Shown here: one piece after another, positions 1-12,570 of the stretch
Layout of the letters: every line of letters begins with the position of its first letter
Position numbering within the stretch: position 1 is the stretch's first letter
NCBI GenBank assembly: GCA_019914995.1
Contig: CM034141.1
Location: forward strand, 2,728,001 to 2,792,000
DNA from: Acanthochlamys bracteata
Lineage: Eukaryota > Streptophyta > Magnoliopsida > Pandanales > Velloziaceae
Length of the DNA: 64,000 bases
Direction: 5' to 3'
Translations under genes and position numbers: made by a program
Notes under the pieces: model-generated
Databases searched by the model: none
Told to the model about the DNA's origin: nothing
The model's input: the letters and a program-made list of their open reading frames with translations, nothing else

Positions 1-620
1 TCATCGAATGTGATCTAAATTATAAACAAGAATAGTGTAGTGATTATTCCAAAGTTCTATCTATTTTCAAAGACAGCAAATGCACAGTAATAATTGCGTG
101 ATTTAGAAAGTATATGAACCAAGCTGCCTAAGTGGTAAGTGTTCAAACATCAATTTTAGTGTTAAGATTAAGGTCAAAACTTTAGTCTAACAAAGTTCTA
201 TTCTTCCTCATGTTTGAGGGATGACTGGACTATGAATGAGTTCTAGTTTATCGATATTTAGAACAGTTTCGATCAAATGCAATGGACTTCAAACTTAAGA
301 TAGAACATGTCCTTAACAATGGAGACTCTGTGTTGCATAAGACCTAGCATATGAAGTTCACCTAAAGGTTTCTCAACATCATATGGTAAAAGAATGGTGT
401 ATACACCACTAACCTTACCAAGTACATGAACCTTAAAAAGGTGCATGCGTGCCCGCGTACTTATGTAAATATTGAATAAAACTGGAATGTGTAGATATAA
501 GCATATATACTACTGCTGTGTTTGCGTGTCTGTGTGCGGGTTTCTATACGTGTGTAATAATTTTGTGTTTCAACAGATTCGCTGATGCGCAAATATTCAA
601 TAGGAAAGAAAAGGGTTTAC

Positions 621-3600
621 TGCTTGGCCATTGACGCGAGTTTCCCCGTAGGATCGATGCCTCTTTTAGCTATTTCATTGCCAAGATTCATAATTGGAAT
701 ACCATCAATGAACTCCATTGTCAAAACCTTCCTAACATAAAAAGAAGATGTAACTTGAATTTAAAATTTTGGATTCTACACCAGAAGATTAAATTAGCTA
801 TCAATAAAGTGAATGGATATAGATATCTACAGGAAATTATCTCAGAATAAACTGTATGTAAACTGTAGACTCTATGTAAGAGAATTTCTAAGGATATCAC
901 AATTACCATAGGTAAAGTTAAAGTTAAACCATCTGTAGAATTGGTATTTATGAGTTCATTGTTGTAAGCTTATTAGAATTTGAATTTGTGTGTGGGTTTC
1001 TAACACTTATGTAGATTTGCTGTTTCAATCAAATCAAGTATCGCGACAAGTTTAGACCATTCCCAGTCTTCACACTATTATGCTCAAAGAAGTGGGTTGT
1101 TACCATGGGTCAAACAAGTTATGTCTTAGTGCATCTTGAAAAGGATTTCAGTATAGTTATACAAAGATCATTTACATTGTATCTATTCAACAACCTAGTT
1201 TCAATCGAAACATGAATCTCAAAATCAATTACGTGAATTATGTTATTCTTTTGCATGTTAAGGGAGGAATGATCTACTCCCACTCAATAGAAAGAACTCC
1301 AATACAATATGTTAGCTCCTATCATCATCATGCAGCTTCTGATACCTCCTATTAACTTCCATATAGCTAATAATAGCTATGAACCAGCCTCTTAATACCT
1401 TTAGCTTATTTATTTGGGGTTTTAGTCTATCAGTAGGAGTTCATTTCCCTCAACCACGTAACTCTTATGTTCCTGACTTCAACTCCGACATATAAATTAA
1501 CCCCTGCACTACTTTGATCTATGGGAGCATATCTCTACACAAGATGCACATAAAGAGCAATGTCTGACTCTTTTTGATAGTATCACTTTCCCCTATCACT
1601 AAATGAATAAAACCAGATAATAGATGTCCCATAAGAAGACACTTTGAAAGATAAGGACCTTCTTGAGGAGAATTTGATTTCATCGTCAAACTTGCAATAA
1701 AATGAATATGCAAGAGCAAGGGTTTTCAAATATAAAATCCAGCACATGGTTGAGCTAAAATGCTTTGTGTTAAAGAAACATACCTTGTCACCATACTGGG
1801 AATTATCCGTGGCACGAGGACGGGAGGCTTTTTGTTGTTTGATTGCAAAGACCCTCGAATTCTCTGCATAGCTTTGGCCTCGTGTAGAAAGTCAAACTCA
1901 TATCCAATCTGATAGACAAAACAATGAGAGGCTAATGCATGTCAGACAACATTTGAGGATAGGAAGCTGTGAAAGCATTGATTTCTTCCTTACGTTTACT
2001 TCTGGGCTAGAATTACAGCAGAAAGAAACTATAAGGGAAAAAGAACTACAATGCATATATCATTTGAGACATTAAACTAACAGAGAATTCAAAATGTAGT
2101 ATCAAGTCCTATTGGTGTTTAAATTAGTTTGCTTTCAAGTTGCATTTATGTATATAAAAATGAAGATCTAGGGGGCCTACTGCGCTGAAAAGGACTCTGT
2201 ATGCAAAGCTTCACAACAAGAAGTGACTATACCTGCGTCTCCACTTCTTTTGTGAGAGAGAATAGATCAAATTCGATATCTGTCTTTTGCAAAAACAGCA
2301 CAAACTTTTGTAAATTGCGTATATCTACCATCATCAGGTGCTCAACTCCAGGATGTTGTACCTATAAAGAAGAATGCATATGATCCATAGCATCTTAAAT
2401 GAGAGAAATAGAGTAATTGATGTCACTTGCCTTGACAGCAACATCCATCTTTGTGGATTTCAACCTCGCTAGATGAACCTAAGAGGGAACGCAACTACAG
2501 TTACATCAAAGTTACTGGATTAATGAAACAAAATATTTTATACCCACTGGAATGCACAAGTTGATGTAAAGGCCAGTTTTGAATTCTTCATATGTTCAAT
2601 CAAACAATCTACATGTAACGCACGGATAAACATTAACAACCAAACAAAAATATATCCTGGACATTACTCAACATATGAGTAACATATTAGAAATTTTTTA
2701 AAGACCATACACTAGACATTAGAAGAAAGACGTAAAACAACTTGTCCTCTGGGAAAGATTAACATTACTTACTGATAAGTGCTGATAGAGATAACAACCT
2801 CTGAACCTGTCTCAGTTTTGCTAACAATTCTATTGCTACTTTAACAGATGAATTACAGCAAGCAAATCAAGGATTGTGTATATGGCAGACCAAACTTCAA
2901 GAATTAAACTGGTAATCTACCCAAGATACAGCCACAAGGTTCAAAACAAAATTACAACATATATGTTAAAAGTTAGGACTTCTGTGGCATTTCGGACCAA
3001 AATGCAATCTTAGCATTGACAAAGAAATTATGGATATATTTGGGAACCAGTATGGATCAACTTAACAGCATTAAGCGAGCACGTGCTGTCTCTATGGATA
3101 ACTTCACTCTATGTAACTTCAGATTTATCAAAAAACTTTCAATCGTCTTCCTACAAGGCCTCTCATAATGATGAACATACTCCGCAAACAAGGATTTGCA
3201 TGTGCAGCTATGTACATGTGGTCTTAATAAACTGCATACATCAAGGATGCAAATCTCAATAATAAAAAAATGGGAACAAGACTTTTGGGGAAGGCACAGA
3301 ACATAACATGACTCAGTTTAATAAGCCCTTTAAACTAGTAATTTGGAGTCCAACATTTAGTACAAAAATGTAATTGTCTATAGTGTAATTTAAATAATAT
3401 TGCGAAGTACATAAACTTAAATCTATTGTATGCTTAACTTATGTAGCAAAGGCCTATTTATTGTATCTATCCTACATGGAAAAGTATGTTGAATGTGGTG
3501 AAAAATTCACAAAAGTTAATTAGTAACTCCATAAATCAAATTTGACTTCAGAGTATAAAAAACAAATATACCCAAGGACTTACTTACAGAACGTGCATGC

Positions 3601-6025
3601 ATTTCAAGAAAAAACATAGATTTGTTATCAATCAATCCCTGCTACTATTTTGCTAATATGAATTATCTTTACCCAATAAAACCTGTTCTATAGTGACCTT
3701 ACTAAATAACAGCATCAATCTTAATGCTAATGGTCAAAACCTACAAAATGAACTTACATAAAAATGCTCAAATCGACTCACAGTTTTCTGAATCTGAAGT
3801 GAAAACCAATCGAGATAATGTGAATCTGCTACGCATCCCAGATCAAAAGAGTACTTTGCAATCAAAGGTGGCAAGCATACTACAATCTTAAATATACTTT
3901 GTCTTTATTTGGGATTAGCTCTCACTAGTATTAGAACTCACATCTCTACCATGAATAAAGAGCATATATGACCAATCTCAAATATCTTATCGGATATTGG
4001 AACAAAGAACATAAGCAAGGCAAAGTCGTACTAGGAATATTACCAAGTGTTCACCAAGAATTCAGACAAACAAATTAATTAGTCATGACAGACAGTAAAT
4101 CTATAATTATGTCAAGTTCCCTTGAAGAGTATGTAAAACCTGGGCAATTGAAGCACAACCAATTGGCTCAGCATCAAATCGTTCAAAGACTTCGTCGAAT
4201 CCTTTACCCAGCTCTTCTTCTAGTATATGTTGGACTACTCCAAAGGAAGTAGCAGGTGCTCGATCACATAATGTAACTAGTCTTCTCACCCACGCTGTTG
4301 GAGCTAGATCTGGCTTTCCTAAAACTTGAGCAGCCTAAAGGCCAATTTGTTTTGGTAAAAATTAGTATAGAATCTTTGAAGGAAACACATAAGTTTCAGT
4401 TATCATCGAAGGCTCCAAGAAGAATGATGAGAATACTAGAAATAACAAACACAATCAAATTAAAAGAGCACAACAGACGATAATGTTGCCTGGAATTAGG
4501 AAGAAAGGAGGAAAATCTTCAAATATTATGAGAGTAGTAAGCTCCATTTACATCATAGCGAGATGTACATTTTCATTTCATATAATTGGCCTCCTTGATT
4601 CCTTGTGCTATATTATCACATTCTACAACATTCTTGTTCTGTGGCTTTGATTGTCATATAAACTTTTACTGATTCTGTAATAGCGAAAGGATATCTAGTA
4701 TATTACTAGATATTTTGTTGACATTATTTGACAATTGCAAAGAACTAGTGTTGCTCTTCCTCTACACCCAATGATCTTCATATCAAAAATATCTCTGAAG
4801 TGTGTTGCTAAGGCAATGTTTTGATGGCTCTCAACTTTTGAGACTTCATAGATGTGATAGTCAGTAGGGTCATTGAGATATGGCAAAAGTCTGAGTTCCT
4901 TAGTGTAACTTGCTCTGCTTCGTTATTTCAATAATTACATGAATATTGGGTTCCATCCTGTTACCTTGTCATGATTGACTTATAAGATTCATTTTAATGA
5001 ATCAGTCTTTCCTTAATTTCATTAGGGGCATAATATTCTTTATCGCCAACAATAAATTTCTACAAAGACAATTGAAAGAAGAAGAGACAGCATCAAAATG
5101 TCATCCTGAACCACCATTTCTTCAACCTAAGTGATAAAACAAGTGTTAAATTATTAAGCAATCATCACATAAACAAATGAAGCAGCATTTGCTACCTTAA
5201 GGAAGAGACCTCCAAGCTCAGAGCAGAGAGAGTACATCTTCTGCGCGGCAAGCTCATGCTGTGCCTCCCACAACGCATCCCTCTTCTTCTCATCCTTCAG
5301 AAACTGTGCGCGGAACTGGCAAATCTGCAACAAAGCAATGGCAAATATCATGAGGAAACAGCTGGTAGTTGAACCCAAACCAGCTAGAAACTGTTTCTTC
5401 TCTCTTTAGTTTCCTAAAAATTGATGCTTGTGGTTGCATGTCTAATTTAGCGTTGCATGTCAGCCTAATTAGTGTCATGAATTACTTTTTGGATGGAAGT
5501 TAGTTTAAGCTTTGTCTTAAGGTTTTCTTGCTCTACTCAGCCAATCTTGAACTCTCATAAAACCCAGTGCCAAAGATTATTCATTAGGAAAGAGTTCCGT
5601 ATTGAGTGTTTACAGAATTTCCCAAATGCATTGAGTGTTCGTGACTCCCACCTGTACCATGCTATCCTTCATTGAATTTACCTGTAGTCAATCATTACAA
5701 GAATTCAAGATTTCTCATATCACATTCAATGCCCTGATCTCTTCAAACTCGTTCATTTTTAAAAAATGCCGATTTCCAGCTAACTCTTTAAGTGAGATAC
5801 AATTTAAAAAAAAAACCAAAGAAGGCAAAGAAACACAGGAAATCAAAGGGAAAACTTTTGAGCATTTCCTATACTGATAATTAAAATATTTAAGGACAGA
5901 GAGAAAGAGAACGAGACCTTGTAGCTTGTGTAGATATCGGTAGCGCGGGCCCAAAACTGGAGAGAGCGATGAAAGGGGAGGAGGCGTTCCTGGAATTCAC
6001 GGAGCTGTTGCTCGAAAGGAACCAT
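621..6025 (-). CDS. ABC1K (aarF/ADCK/UbiB-type) atypical protein kinase, 5' seven exons; 3' end lies beyond the left edge
   Basis: Spliced gene read on the minus strand: exons 5918-6025, 5196-5324, 4140-4334, 2431-2478, 2233-2361, 1784-1908 and 621-731, all phase-consistent, giving the first 281 residues (MVPFEQQLREFQER...). The next codon is split at the last donor (CA|gtaaac), and no further exon is visible in 1-620. ABC1 hallmarks are present: LFLKAAQVLGKPDLAP (residues 76-91, the KxGQ region), the Ala-rich loop CASIAQVH (139-146), the VAVK lysine at about 160, and an E-D-F-L-H-E-A-K segment near 207-214. ABC1 kinases generally support quinone/isoprenoid metabolism in mitochondria or plastids. 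The N-terminus shows no clear transit peptide, so location is open. All introns are GT-AG except the one after exon 4, which starts GC (AAG|gcaagt). A TATA-like CTATTTAAG lies near 6321-6330. Family certain; exact paralogue not. Confidence 0.9.
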
Positions 6026-6946
6026 TCTATTCTACTGTCTAAATTGGCTTCTTCACTGCTTTGCTGCAGCGGCCATGAACTGAATGAATGAATTCGTTTG
6101 AAAGAAACAAAGAAAGAAGTAGAAAGCTGTTGTTTCAGCAGCAGAAGGACAAGTGGTTAACGGAGAGGGGAACAAGAAACAGATAGGGAGAGAGAGTTTG
6201 AAGAATGGAAGAAGCCAGGCACTGATGGAGTGTGTGGGAATGAGGTTGGTGGGCCAAATAAAAAGGCCCACAGCTGTGTGTATGTGGTTGGGGAAATAAT
6301 CAAAGAGTATCATGAAAATCCTTAAATAGCTAAGGACCAACACTAGAGTGGGTGGTTTCTTTTTGGGTTCTTTTGCTGAAATTGATTTTTTTATTATATA
6401 AAACTTTTTTTAATCAGATTTTTTAAATTAAACTTTAACCTACTTTTATTTGGCTAATCAAACTATTTTGAAGTTCTTTTAATTTTCTCTTTTCTCTTCT
6501 TTTTTTTCTTCTCAATAACAATCAGTTTTACAACTCATTTTTAAAAGATTATGTCCAAAATTTTGAAGATAATAGTACAAAATTATTAGCTATTTATTTA
6601 TATTTCTGTAAAAAATTGACACTATCTTACGTAACATTTAGTATACAAAATTTTTCAAAAAAAAAACAAAAATATTAAATAAAAATATAAAAGTTTACTT
6701 TTAATCTTTTTTAATCACTTACACTCGATAATTGTAAATTGAAAATTTTCGACCTCTTTTTGGGCTTAGGCCTGACAAATACACATCATAGTAAACAAAA
6801 CGTTTGGATGCGCCTACACAAAACCGCTTATAGTGGCTTTCAATAGTTAAAAAAAAGTTTCCAACAAGTGCTTTTAAGAAAGAGCCAAGGAGTTTGTCGC
6901 TGCGAAAATGTCCATTTTGTCTGTGGTAGGTTTGCGAAATTTACAC

Positions 6947-6949
<3 letters not shown>
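6026..6949. other. Leader and promoter side of the ABC1K gene, then AT-rich intergenic DNA
   Basis: Bases 6026-6340 are purine/GA-rich and probably hold the 5' UTR and core promoter of the minus-strand kinase gene. From about 6380 the sequence is AT-rich with homopolymer runs. No coding signal was seen. Confidence 0.4.

Positions 6950-6980
<31 letters not shown>
6950..6980. repeat. (AT)n microsatellite
   Basis: Uninterrupted AT dinucleotide run immediately left of a foldback element. A matching AT run lies at its right edge (about 7386-7406), so the element appears to sit inside a TA-rich target. Confidence 0.9.
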
Positions 6981-6983
<3 letters not shown>

Positions 6984-7384
6984 GAGGCACTCTAATTCTT
7001 ATATACACTCCAGCGCACTCCACGGCCGTGGCCGTGGAGACCTTAAAGTCCAATCTCTACTATTAGTTATGAAAAATTACGAGTCATTAACATGCTGACA
7101 AAATTTTATCTGAATTGGAATACAAATCAACCTCCATCCAGCCATTTGATCAAGATGACTAAAAAAGGAGATATATATATTTTGTTAACTTTTACTATTT
7201 GTATCATCATTATCAAGTGACCGGATGAAGGTCTATTTATAATCCGATCGAGATAAAATTTTGTCAATATATTAACGACTCGTAGTTCTTCATATACAAT
7301 GGTAGAGATTGAATTTGAAAGTCTCAACGACCACAAACGGCCGTGGAGTGCACTAAGTGTGCATAAGAGTTGAAGTGCCACTAT
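6981..7384. mobile_element. Foldback MITE, about 400 bp, with arms of about 180-200 bp
   Basis: The left end GTGGAGGCACTCTAATTC and the right end read in reverse (AGTGGCACTTCAACTC) match. The complementarity continues inward through CACTCCACGGCCGT, CAATCTCTAC, TTACGAGT, TGACAAAATTTTATCT and the TAGTAAAAGTTAAC segments, almost to the middle. The whole element is therefore an imperfect palindrome with no coding capacity. It lies between two AT dinucleotide runs, so a TA target duplication is possible but cannot be proven. Related sequence occurs again at about 9990-10310. Confidence 0.8.
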
Positions 7385-9050
7385 AGATATATATATATAT
7401 ATATATCAACCATACTCTCTTCATTTTCAATTAATTTTTATCTTCCACCCGTTCGCATCGCTACTCTCGCAATCATTAATCGATGCTCCTTCCACACTTT
7501 CGTGATCAATCTCTTCCATTCTCAGTGATGATCGTGATCAATCTCCTTCCACATTGTCGTTTATTTTAATGTCATCAATTTCGTGAAAATCCTATTAACC
7601 GACGCATTGGAGCGCAAATTCTAGTGTCGTTAATTATTATGTAATATTAATATTTTTATTCTCTGCTCGTATTTTATGCTTATGATAATTAGGGTATGTG
7701 TTTCTTCTCATGTTGTTGATGCTTATGCACTTCAAATGTGTTCACGAACTTCTTACCACCCTTTCTATTTGAGTTTCAATATATGTATTAATATGTTGAG
7801 TATTTGTTTATATGAGAATGAGTGAACGAATTTATCTGTTCTAGTTTAACTTTTTACTCTAATTTTTTGTTTAATTAACTTTTGATTATAGAAGGTTCTA
7901 GGGAGAGCATGCTCTACTGCAAGTCATGAGCTACAGTAATTGTTTTGTTTACCCTTTGAAGTTTGAAAATGCTTCATTCAAGTGATTTAAATTGAAGATC
8001 TAATATGAAGGAGATGAGAAATTAATTGATTTGTTCTAGTTCTTCATTTGAGGTTTTCTTGGGAATTAATGTGTTGTACAGAGCCCAAGAGTTATGTAGC
8101 ATATACAAACAACAACTTTATATTTTGAATCTTTCTAGTATAAGATATAAATCATTTTGAAACTTCAAGTGGAAGATATAAATCATCTCAAACCATAAAA
8201 ATCAATATTGTTAGTTTGCTACAATATAATGAATTGTAAGAATATGTATTGAATTTTTAGAAATGAAATTATTTTGTTGGTCTAACTAAATTACATTAAT
8301 TTTAACAAATTAATTAAAACATAAAAAAATTCTGATTTTACGGTAATTTTAAAACATAAAATTTTAAAATATAAAAAATTTACTAAAAATCATCAGTAGT
8401 AAAATTATATGATCTTATTATAAATTTCTGACTTTACGATCATATTTAAGCGAAACAATCCTGTATACAATTCTTAACTGAAAAACCTTGCTATAAATCT
8501 CATATTCGATACAATAAAAGTGAATGATTCCGTAAATCGCAGAACTCACGCTATCTTTAATAGTTTCAAAAAGTGATCAACTTGAATTCGGCACTAATAT
8601 ATCATATTCAAATAAGTTGAACTTGTGGTTCTGATATCGAAAATATTAAATTCACAAACTATTAAATTTATAAATATTAGTATAAGAAAATATTAATAAG
8701 TTAGTTATGTTACAAAACTTTTAATTTAAACAATTAAATAATATATGAAATAAAATTCAGAAATTTAATAATATATTAATTATTAATTTACAAACTAGCT
8801 TTTATTGACTCAATTTGAATTTCTTAGATAACAACTTCGAATTATTTTTTAAAGAACTATTTTCAAATTCCTTTTTGAATAAGAACCAAAATTCGATACT
8901 TTCTGATTGAAAATTTAGACTAAGAGATCTCCGAACCCCAATCTTTATAGTTAAATATCGAGAATATGAAATAGAAATATGGAGATGAAAATTTTAGCTC
9001 AATGAGATTACGAATCGACCTCCATCTCATTTCTTGATCAAAATGACAGC
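7385..9050. other. AT-rich intergenic DNA, no gene seen
   Basis: No conserved coding segment on either strand. From about 8800 there are short diverged pieces resembling the repeats that follow (Ttcgaattat, cgacctccatctc motifs), suggesting old foldback debris. Confidence 0.5.
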
Positions 9051-9059
9051 AAGAAAGCA

Positions 9060-9980
9060 ATCACTGTTGAATAATTGTCCTTATTCGAAAATAATTAAAA
9101 AAATGATCCTTATTCAATAATTTTTTAACTGAATCGATTTGAATACAATTTCAGCTGGATTTGAACTGAGTTGATGAATGGTCTAGTTTAAGGAATAGTC
9201 CTTATTAGAAAATAAGTCGAATTATTTTAGAATAAAGACCATTCTCCAAATTGTTTTCGAATATGGACTACTATTTGCCCGTTGTTATTTCTCTTACTGT
9301 CATCTTAATTAAGAGGTCTAAAAAGATCAGTTCGTGATCTGATTGAGTTAAACTTTTAATATTGTGTTTCTAAACTCTTAATACTTGATATCCACCATGG
9401 ATATTAGATTTGGAGCTCTCTAAATTCCTTCTCAAATTTTTAATTAGAAAAATATTCCAATAATGGTCCTTATTCGAAAATAATTCAAACTAAAATCCAA
9501 CTGAGTCGAAGACAATTTGACTAGATTCAAACTTAGTTCAAATTGCTTTCAAGTAAGAACCATTCTTTAAATTGTTTCCGAATGAGGATCACTACTTGAT
9601 CGTTACTATTTTCTTGCTATTATCTTGATTAAGAAACTTGCTATAGATTAATTCGTGGTCGATTGAGTTAAAATTTTTATCAACTTATTTTAATTTACTC
9701 TTAATATCCAACGTTGAAGATTAGGTTTGGCATCTTGTATCTCTTTAAAAATTTTCAACTAGAAAGTGTCAAATTGCTCCTTATTCGAAAATAACTCAAA
9801 TAATGATTCTTATTCAAAAATAATTCGAACTGGATCATTCTCATTAAGTCAAAGACAACTCAAACTAGATTATAACTTTGTCGAAGAATGGTCCAAATCA
9901 CATTATTTTTGAATAAAGATCATTTTCGAATCGTTTTCGAATACGAACTACTATTAAACCACTATTGTTTTTTACTATTA
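9060..9980. repeat. Three diverged tandem units of a foldback-type repeat
   Basis: Units start near 9070, 9455 and 9770. Each opens with TCCTTATTCGAAAATAA, passes through a segment with GACAA/CTCAAACTAGATT-like sequence, then CCATTCT..AAATTGTTT.CGAAT, and ends with CTATTATCTTGATTAAGAA-like sequence (first two units). Spacing is roughly 315-385 bp. The TTCGAAAAT/ATTTTCGAA motifs occur in both orientations inside a unit, so each unit is partly palindromic. Confidence 0.6.
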
Positions 9981-9989
9981 GCCATACAA

Positions 9990-10315
9990 GTTTCAACTTC
10001 AAATTTTTCTGTTAGATATGAAAAATTACGAGTTGAAATATGCTGATAAAGCTTAAGCTCAATCGGGCTATGAATAAACATTTATCCAACTTATTAATCA
10101 AGATTACAAAAAAGAAAAATTACAAAGTATGTATATTGTCTTATTTTTATCATCTTGATTAGAAATCAGATAATTGATGATTCGTTATTTGATACAGCTG
10201 AAATTATTTAGCATATTTTTAACTTATAATTTTATATATTTAATAATAGAGATCTAATTTAGACATTTATCGGTGGAATTACACTAATGTCTTTGTAAGA
10301 AGCGATGTGTTCTTA
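9990..10315. mobile_element. Diverged copy of the foldback MITE family
   Basis: Contains GATATGAAAAATTACGAGTT, then TGCTGATAAAG and a TTAATCAAGATTACAAAAAAG segment in the same order as the left arm of the 6981 element. The second half reads as their inverted complement (ATCATCTTGATTAGAA, ATAATAGAGATCTAATTT). It abuts the larger foldback at 10335. Confidence 0.5.
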
Positions 10316-10334
10316 TCTCCATTATATATATATC

Positions 10335-11985
10335 TATATATCATATTTCTTATCTATCTCTTATAATGCAGTCCATTTATTTGTTTTTGTTTATCCAAAT
10401 TTTTTTTCCAGACCGATATATCACTCCATCGACAAGTTGATGCAGGTACGACACTAACACATTGACGAATTCTCTCTCCACTTTGCTTTTCATTCACTCT
10501 TAATTAATTTGGTTAATGTTAAATATTTTATTTCATTTTTTTCAGTCTTCGAACTTCACGGAGATACGGATGACAAATTCTCTCTCCATTTTTACTTTCA
10601 TTTACTTAAATAATTTGGTTTACTCTTAGTTAATTTAGTTTACGTATTAATTAAATTTTTTTCTTAATAAAGTTATTTTCTTATTAACTTAACTTGTTTC
10701 ATTTTACTTTTTTATTAACTTGTTTCATTTCATTTTCTGATGCAGATACGACACTGACGGATCGATGACTTTTCTCTCCACTTGCTTTTCATTTACACAT
10801 AATTAATTTAGTTTACTTTTAATTAATTTGGTTTATGATTAATTAAATTTATTTTTTAATAAAGTTGTGTTTTATTAACTTGTTTCATTTGGTTGAGCTG
10901 CTGCCTATAAATACCGCTGTCAGCAATAACTGGCTAGCTGTCGCTGATAAAGATTGCGATTGGCCATGATTAGCTGCCAAAAGCACACGGGAGAGACAAG
11001 CCGTGAGAGATCGCCGTGAGTGGTTAATGTGAGCAGACAAGAGAGATCGTCTTGAGCTGTTATCAGAAGAGATCCCCGTCGACCATGACTGGCTGCCGAG
11101 AGCACACAAAAAAGACCCAGTAAGAGATTGCGTGAGAGATCGCCGTCGGCCACTCACGACGTGGCTACCGAGAGCATGAGAAAGAAAAATAGAATACTTC
11201 TCATCTCGAAATGAAAAGCATGAAGTTTAGTTAATAAGGAAACAAATTAATCAAGAAATAAATTTGATTAACATAACCCAAATTAACAAAACCAAGAGGA
11301 GAGAGAATTCGTAAGATGTCAGTGACCGTACGTGCCGATGCAGTGAGATGTCGGCCAAAAAAAAAATTTTTGGACGAACAAAAAATATACAAATCGACCG
11401 CGTTGCAAGAGATGAATAAAAATGTTAACCACTCGGAATGTTATCTTGACCTTACACGTATAGTGGAGTGCCCGATGGCAAGAGAATTCATTAATCCGTC
11501 AGTGTTGTACCTGCATCAGAAAATGAAATGAAATAAGTTAATCAAAAAATAAAATGAAATAAGTTGAGTTAATACGAAAATAACTTTATTAAAAAATTAA
11601 TTTAATTAATACATAAACTAAATTAATTAAGAGTAAACTAAATTAACTAAGTATAAATGAAAGTAAAACACGGACAGAGAATTCGTTAGCCGTATCTGCA
11701 TCAAGTTCGAAGACTGAAAAAAATGAAATAAAACATTTAACGTTAACTAAATTAATTAAGAGTAAACCAAATTAATTAAGGGTGAATGAAAAGCAAAGTG
11801 GAGGAGAATTCGTCAATGTGTCAGTGCTGCATCTGCATCAATTTGCCGATGTAGTGAGATGTCGGTCTGGAAAAAAAGTTCGGACGAACAAAAATAAATA
11901 AACCGACTGCGTTGTAAGAGATTGATAAAAATAATGAGATGTTATCCTCACTCTACACGTACTAGAGTGCATATATCTCTCCTAT
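10335..11985. mobile_element. Large foldback DNA transposon with 0.55-0.8 kb inverted arms
   Basis: The left arm (about 10335-10890) and right arm (about 11190-11985) are inverted copies: TGATGCAGGTACGACACT, CACATTGACGAATTCTCT, TTTTTTCAGTCTTCGAACTT, TTTCATTTCATTTTCTGATG and many TTAATTAATTTAGTTTA segments recur in opposite orientation. The right arm also carries an internal second copy of its own terminus (11390-11490 resembles 11880-11975: CAACGCGGTCG versus CAACGCAGTCGG). The unique middle (10890-11185) consists of GAGAGATCGCCGT-type repeats. Non-coding; superfamily unresolved (MULE-like foldback possible). Confidence 0.7.
10945..11180. repeat. Short degenerate repeats in the foldback centre
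   Basis: GGCCATGATTAGCTGCCAAA and GACCATGACTGGCTGCCGAG, and three GAGAGATCG(C/T)C blocks, recur at intervals of roughly 45-130 bp. Open frames here are products of the repeat and carry no recognisable domain. Confidence 0.5.
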
Positions 11986-12570
11986 ATATATATATATATA
12001 ATATGCATTTCATCTGAACTTTATAAAACAATAAAAAATTTAGAGCACTTTATAAGACATTTAGCCTTTTTTTTTTTTTTTGAAAGAGAGGCAATAAAAG
12101 CCTTTTAGGTGCTGCTCGGGATTACTTTTTATTTATTTTTTATTCTAATTTGTTATATCAAAATTTTTAATAAACCTTCTACAATATTGTACAAATTTTT
12201 TTAAAAAAAATTAAAAATATAGAAAAGTTCTAGGTAAATAATAGAGCTTACAAAGTTTATAGGTAAATAATATCGTCAAAGTTTATTATTTTTTTAGGTA
12301 ATTAATAGAGCTTACAAATTTCTAAAATATTTTTTAAAAAATTTATTTTCAAAAGCATTCCCAAACATCTATAGCAAACATCATTTCAATCAATCTCTGA
12401 AGTTGAACATACTTGAGTCATTCTAATAAGCTGCTGTTTTATTTATCATGTGATAAAGAAAGAAAGGCGTAGAGAAATTATTTTGTTTACATATATGTGA
12501 AAAATTATTTTGTTTACAACTGAAACATTACATGATATCTTATCTTTTTGATGAACTGGTACTGGAGGTG
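11986..12570. other. AT-rich intergenic DNA
   Basis: Contains a TA run (about 11980-12002), a T-homopolymer near 12068 and AT-rich sequence at 12130-12360 that loosely resembles the miniature elements at 34 and 51 kb. No gene seen. Confidence 0.4.

Noticed and set aside
4695..4886. A minus-strand open frame in the ABC1K intron as an extra exon
   Set aside because: Exon 2 joins exon 3 directly in phase through KAAQVLG, leaving no gap in the conserved protein.
10885..11157. Ser/Arg/Leu-rich minus-strand frames
   Set aside because: They are produced by the GAGAGATCG repeats at the centre of the foldback element.
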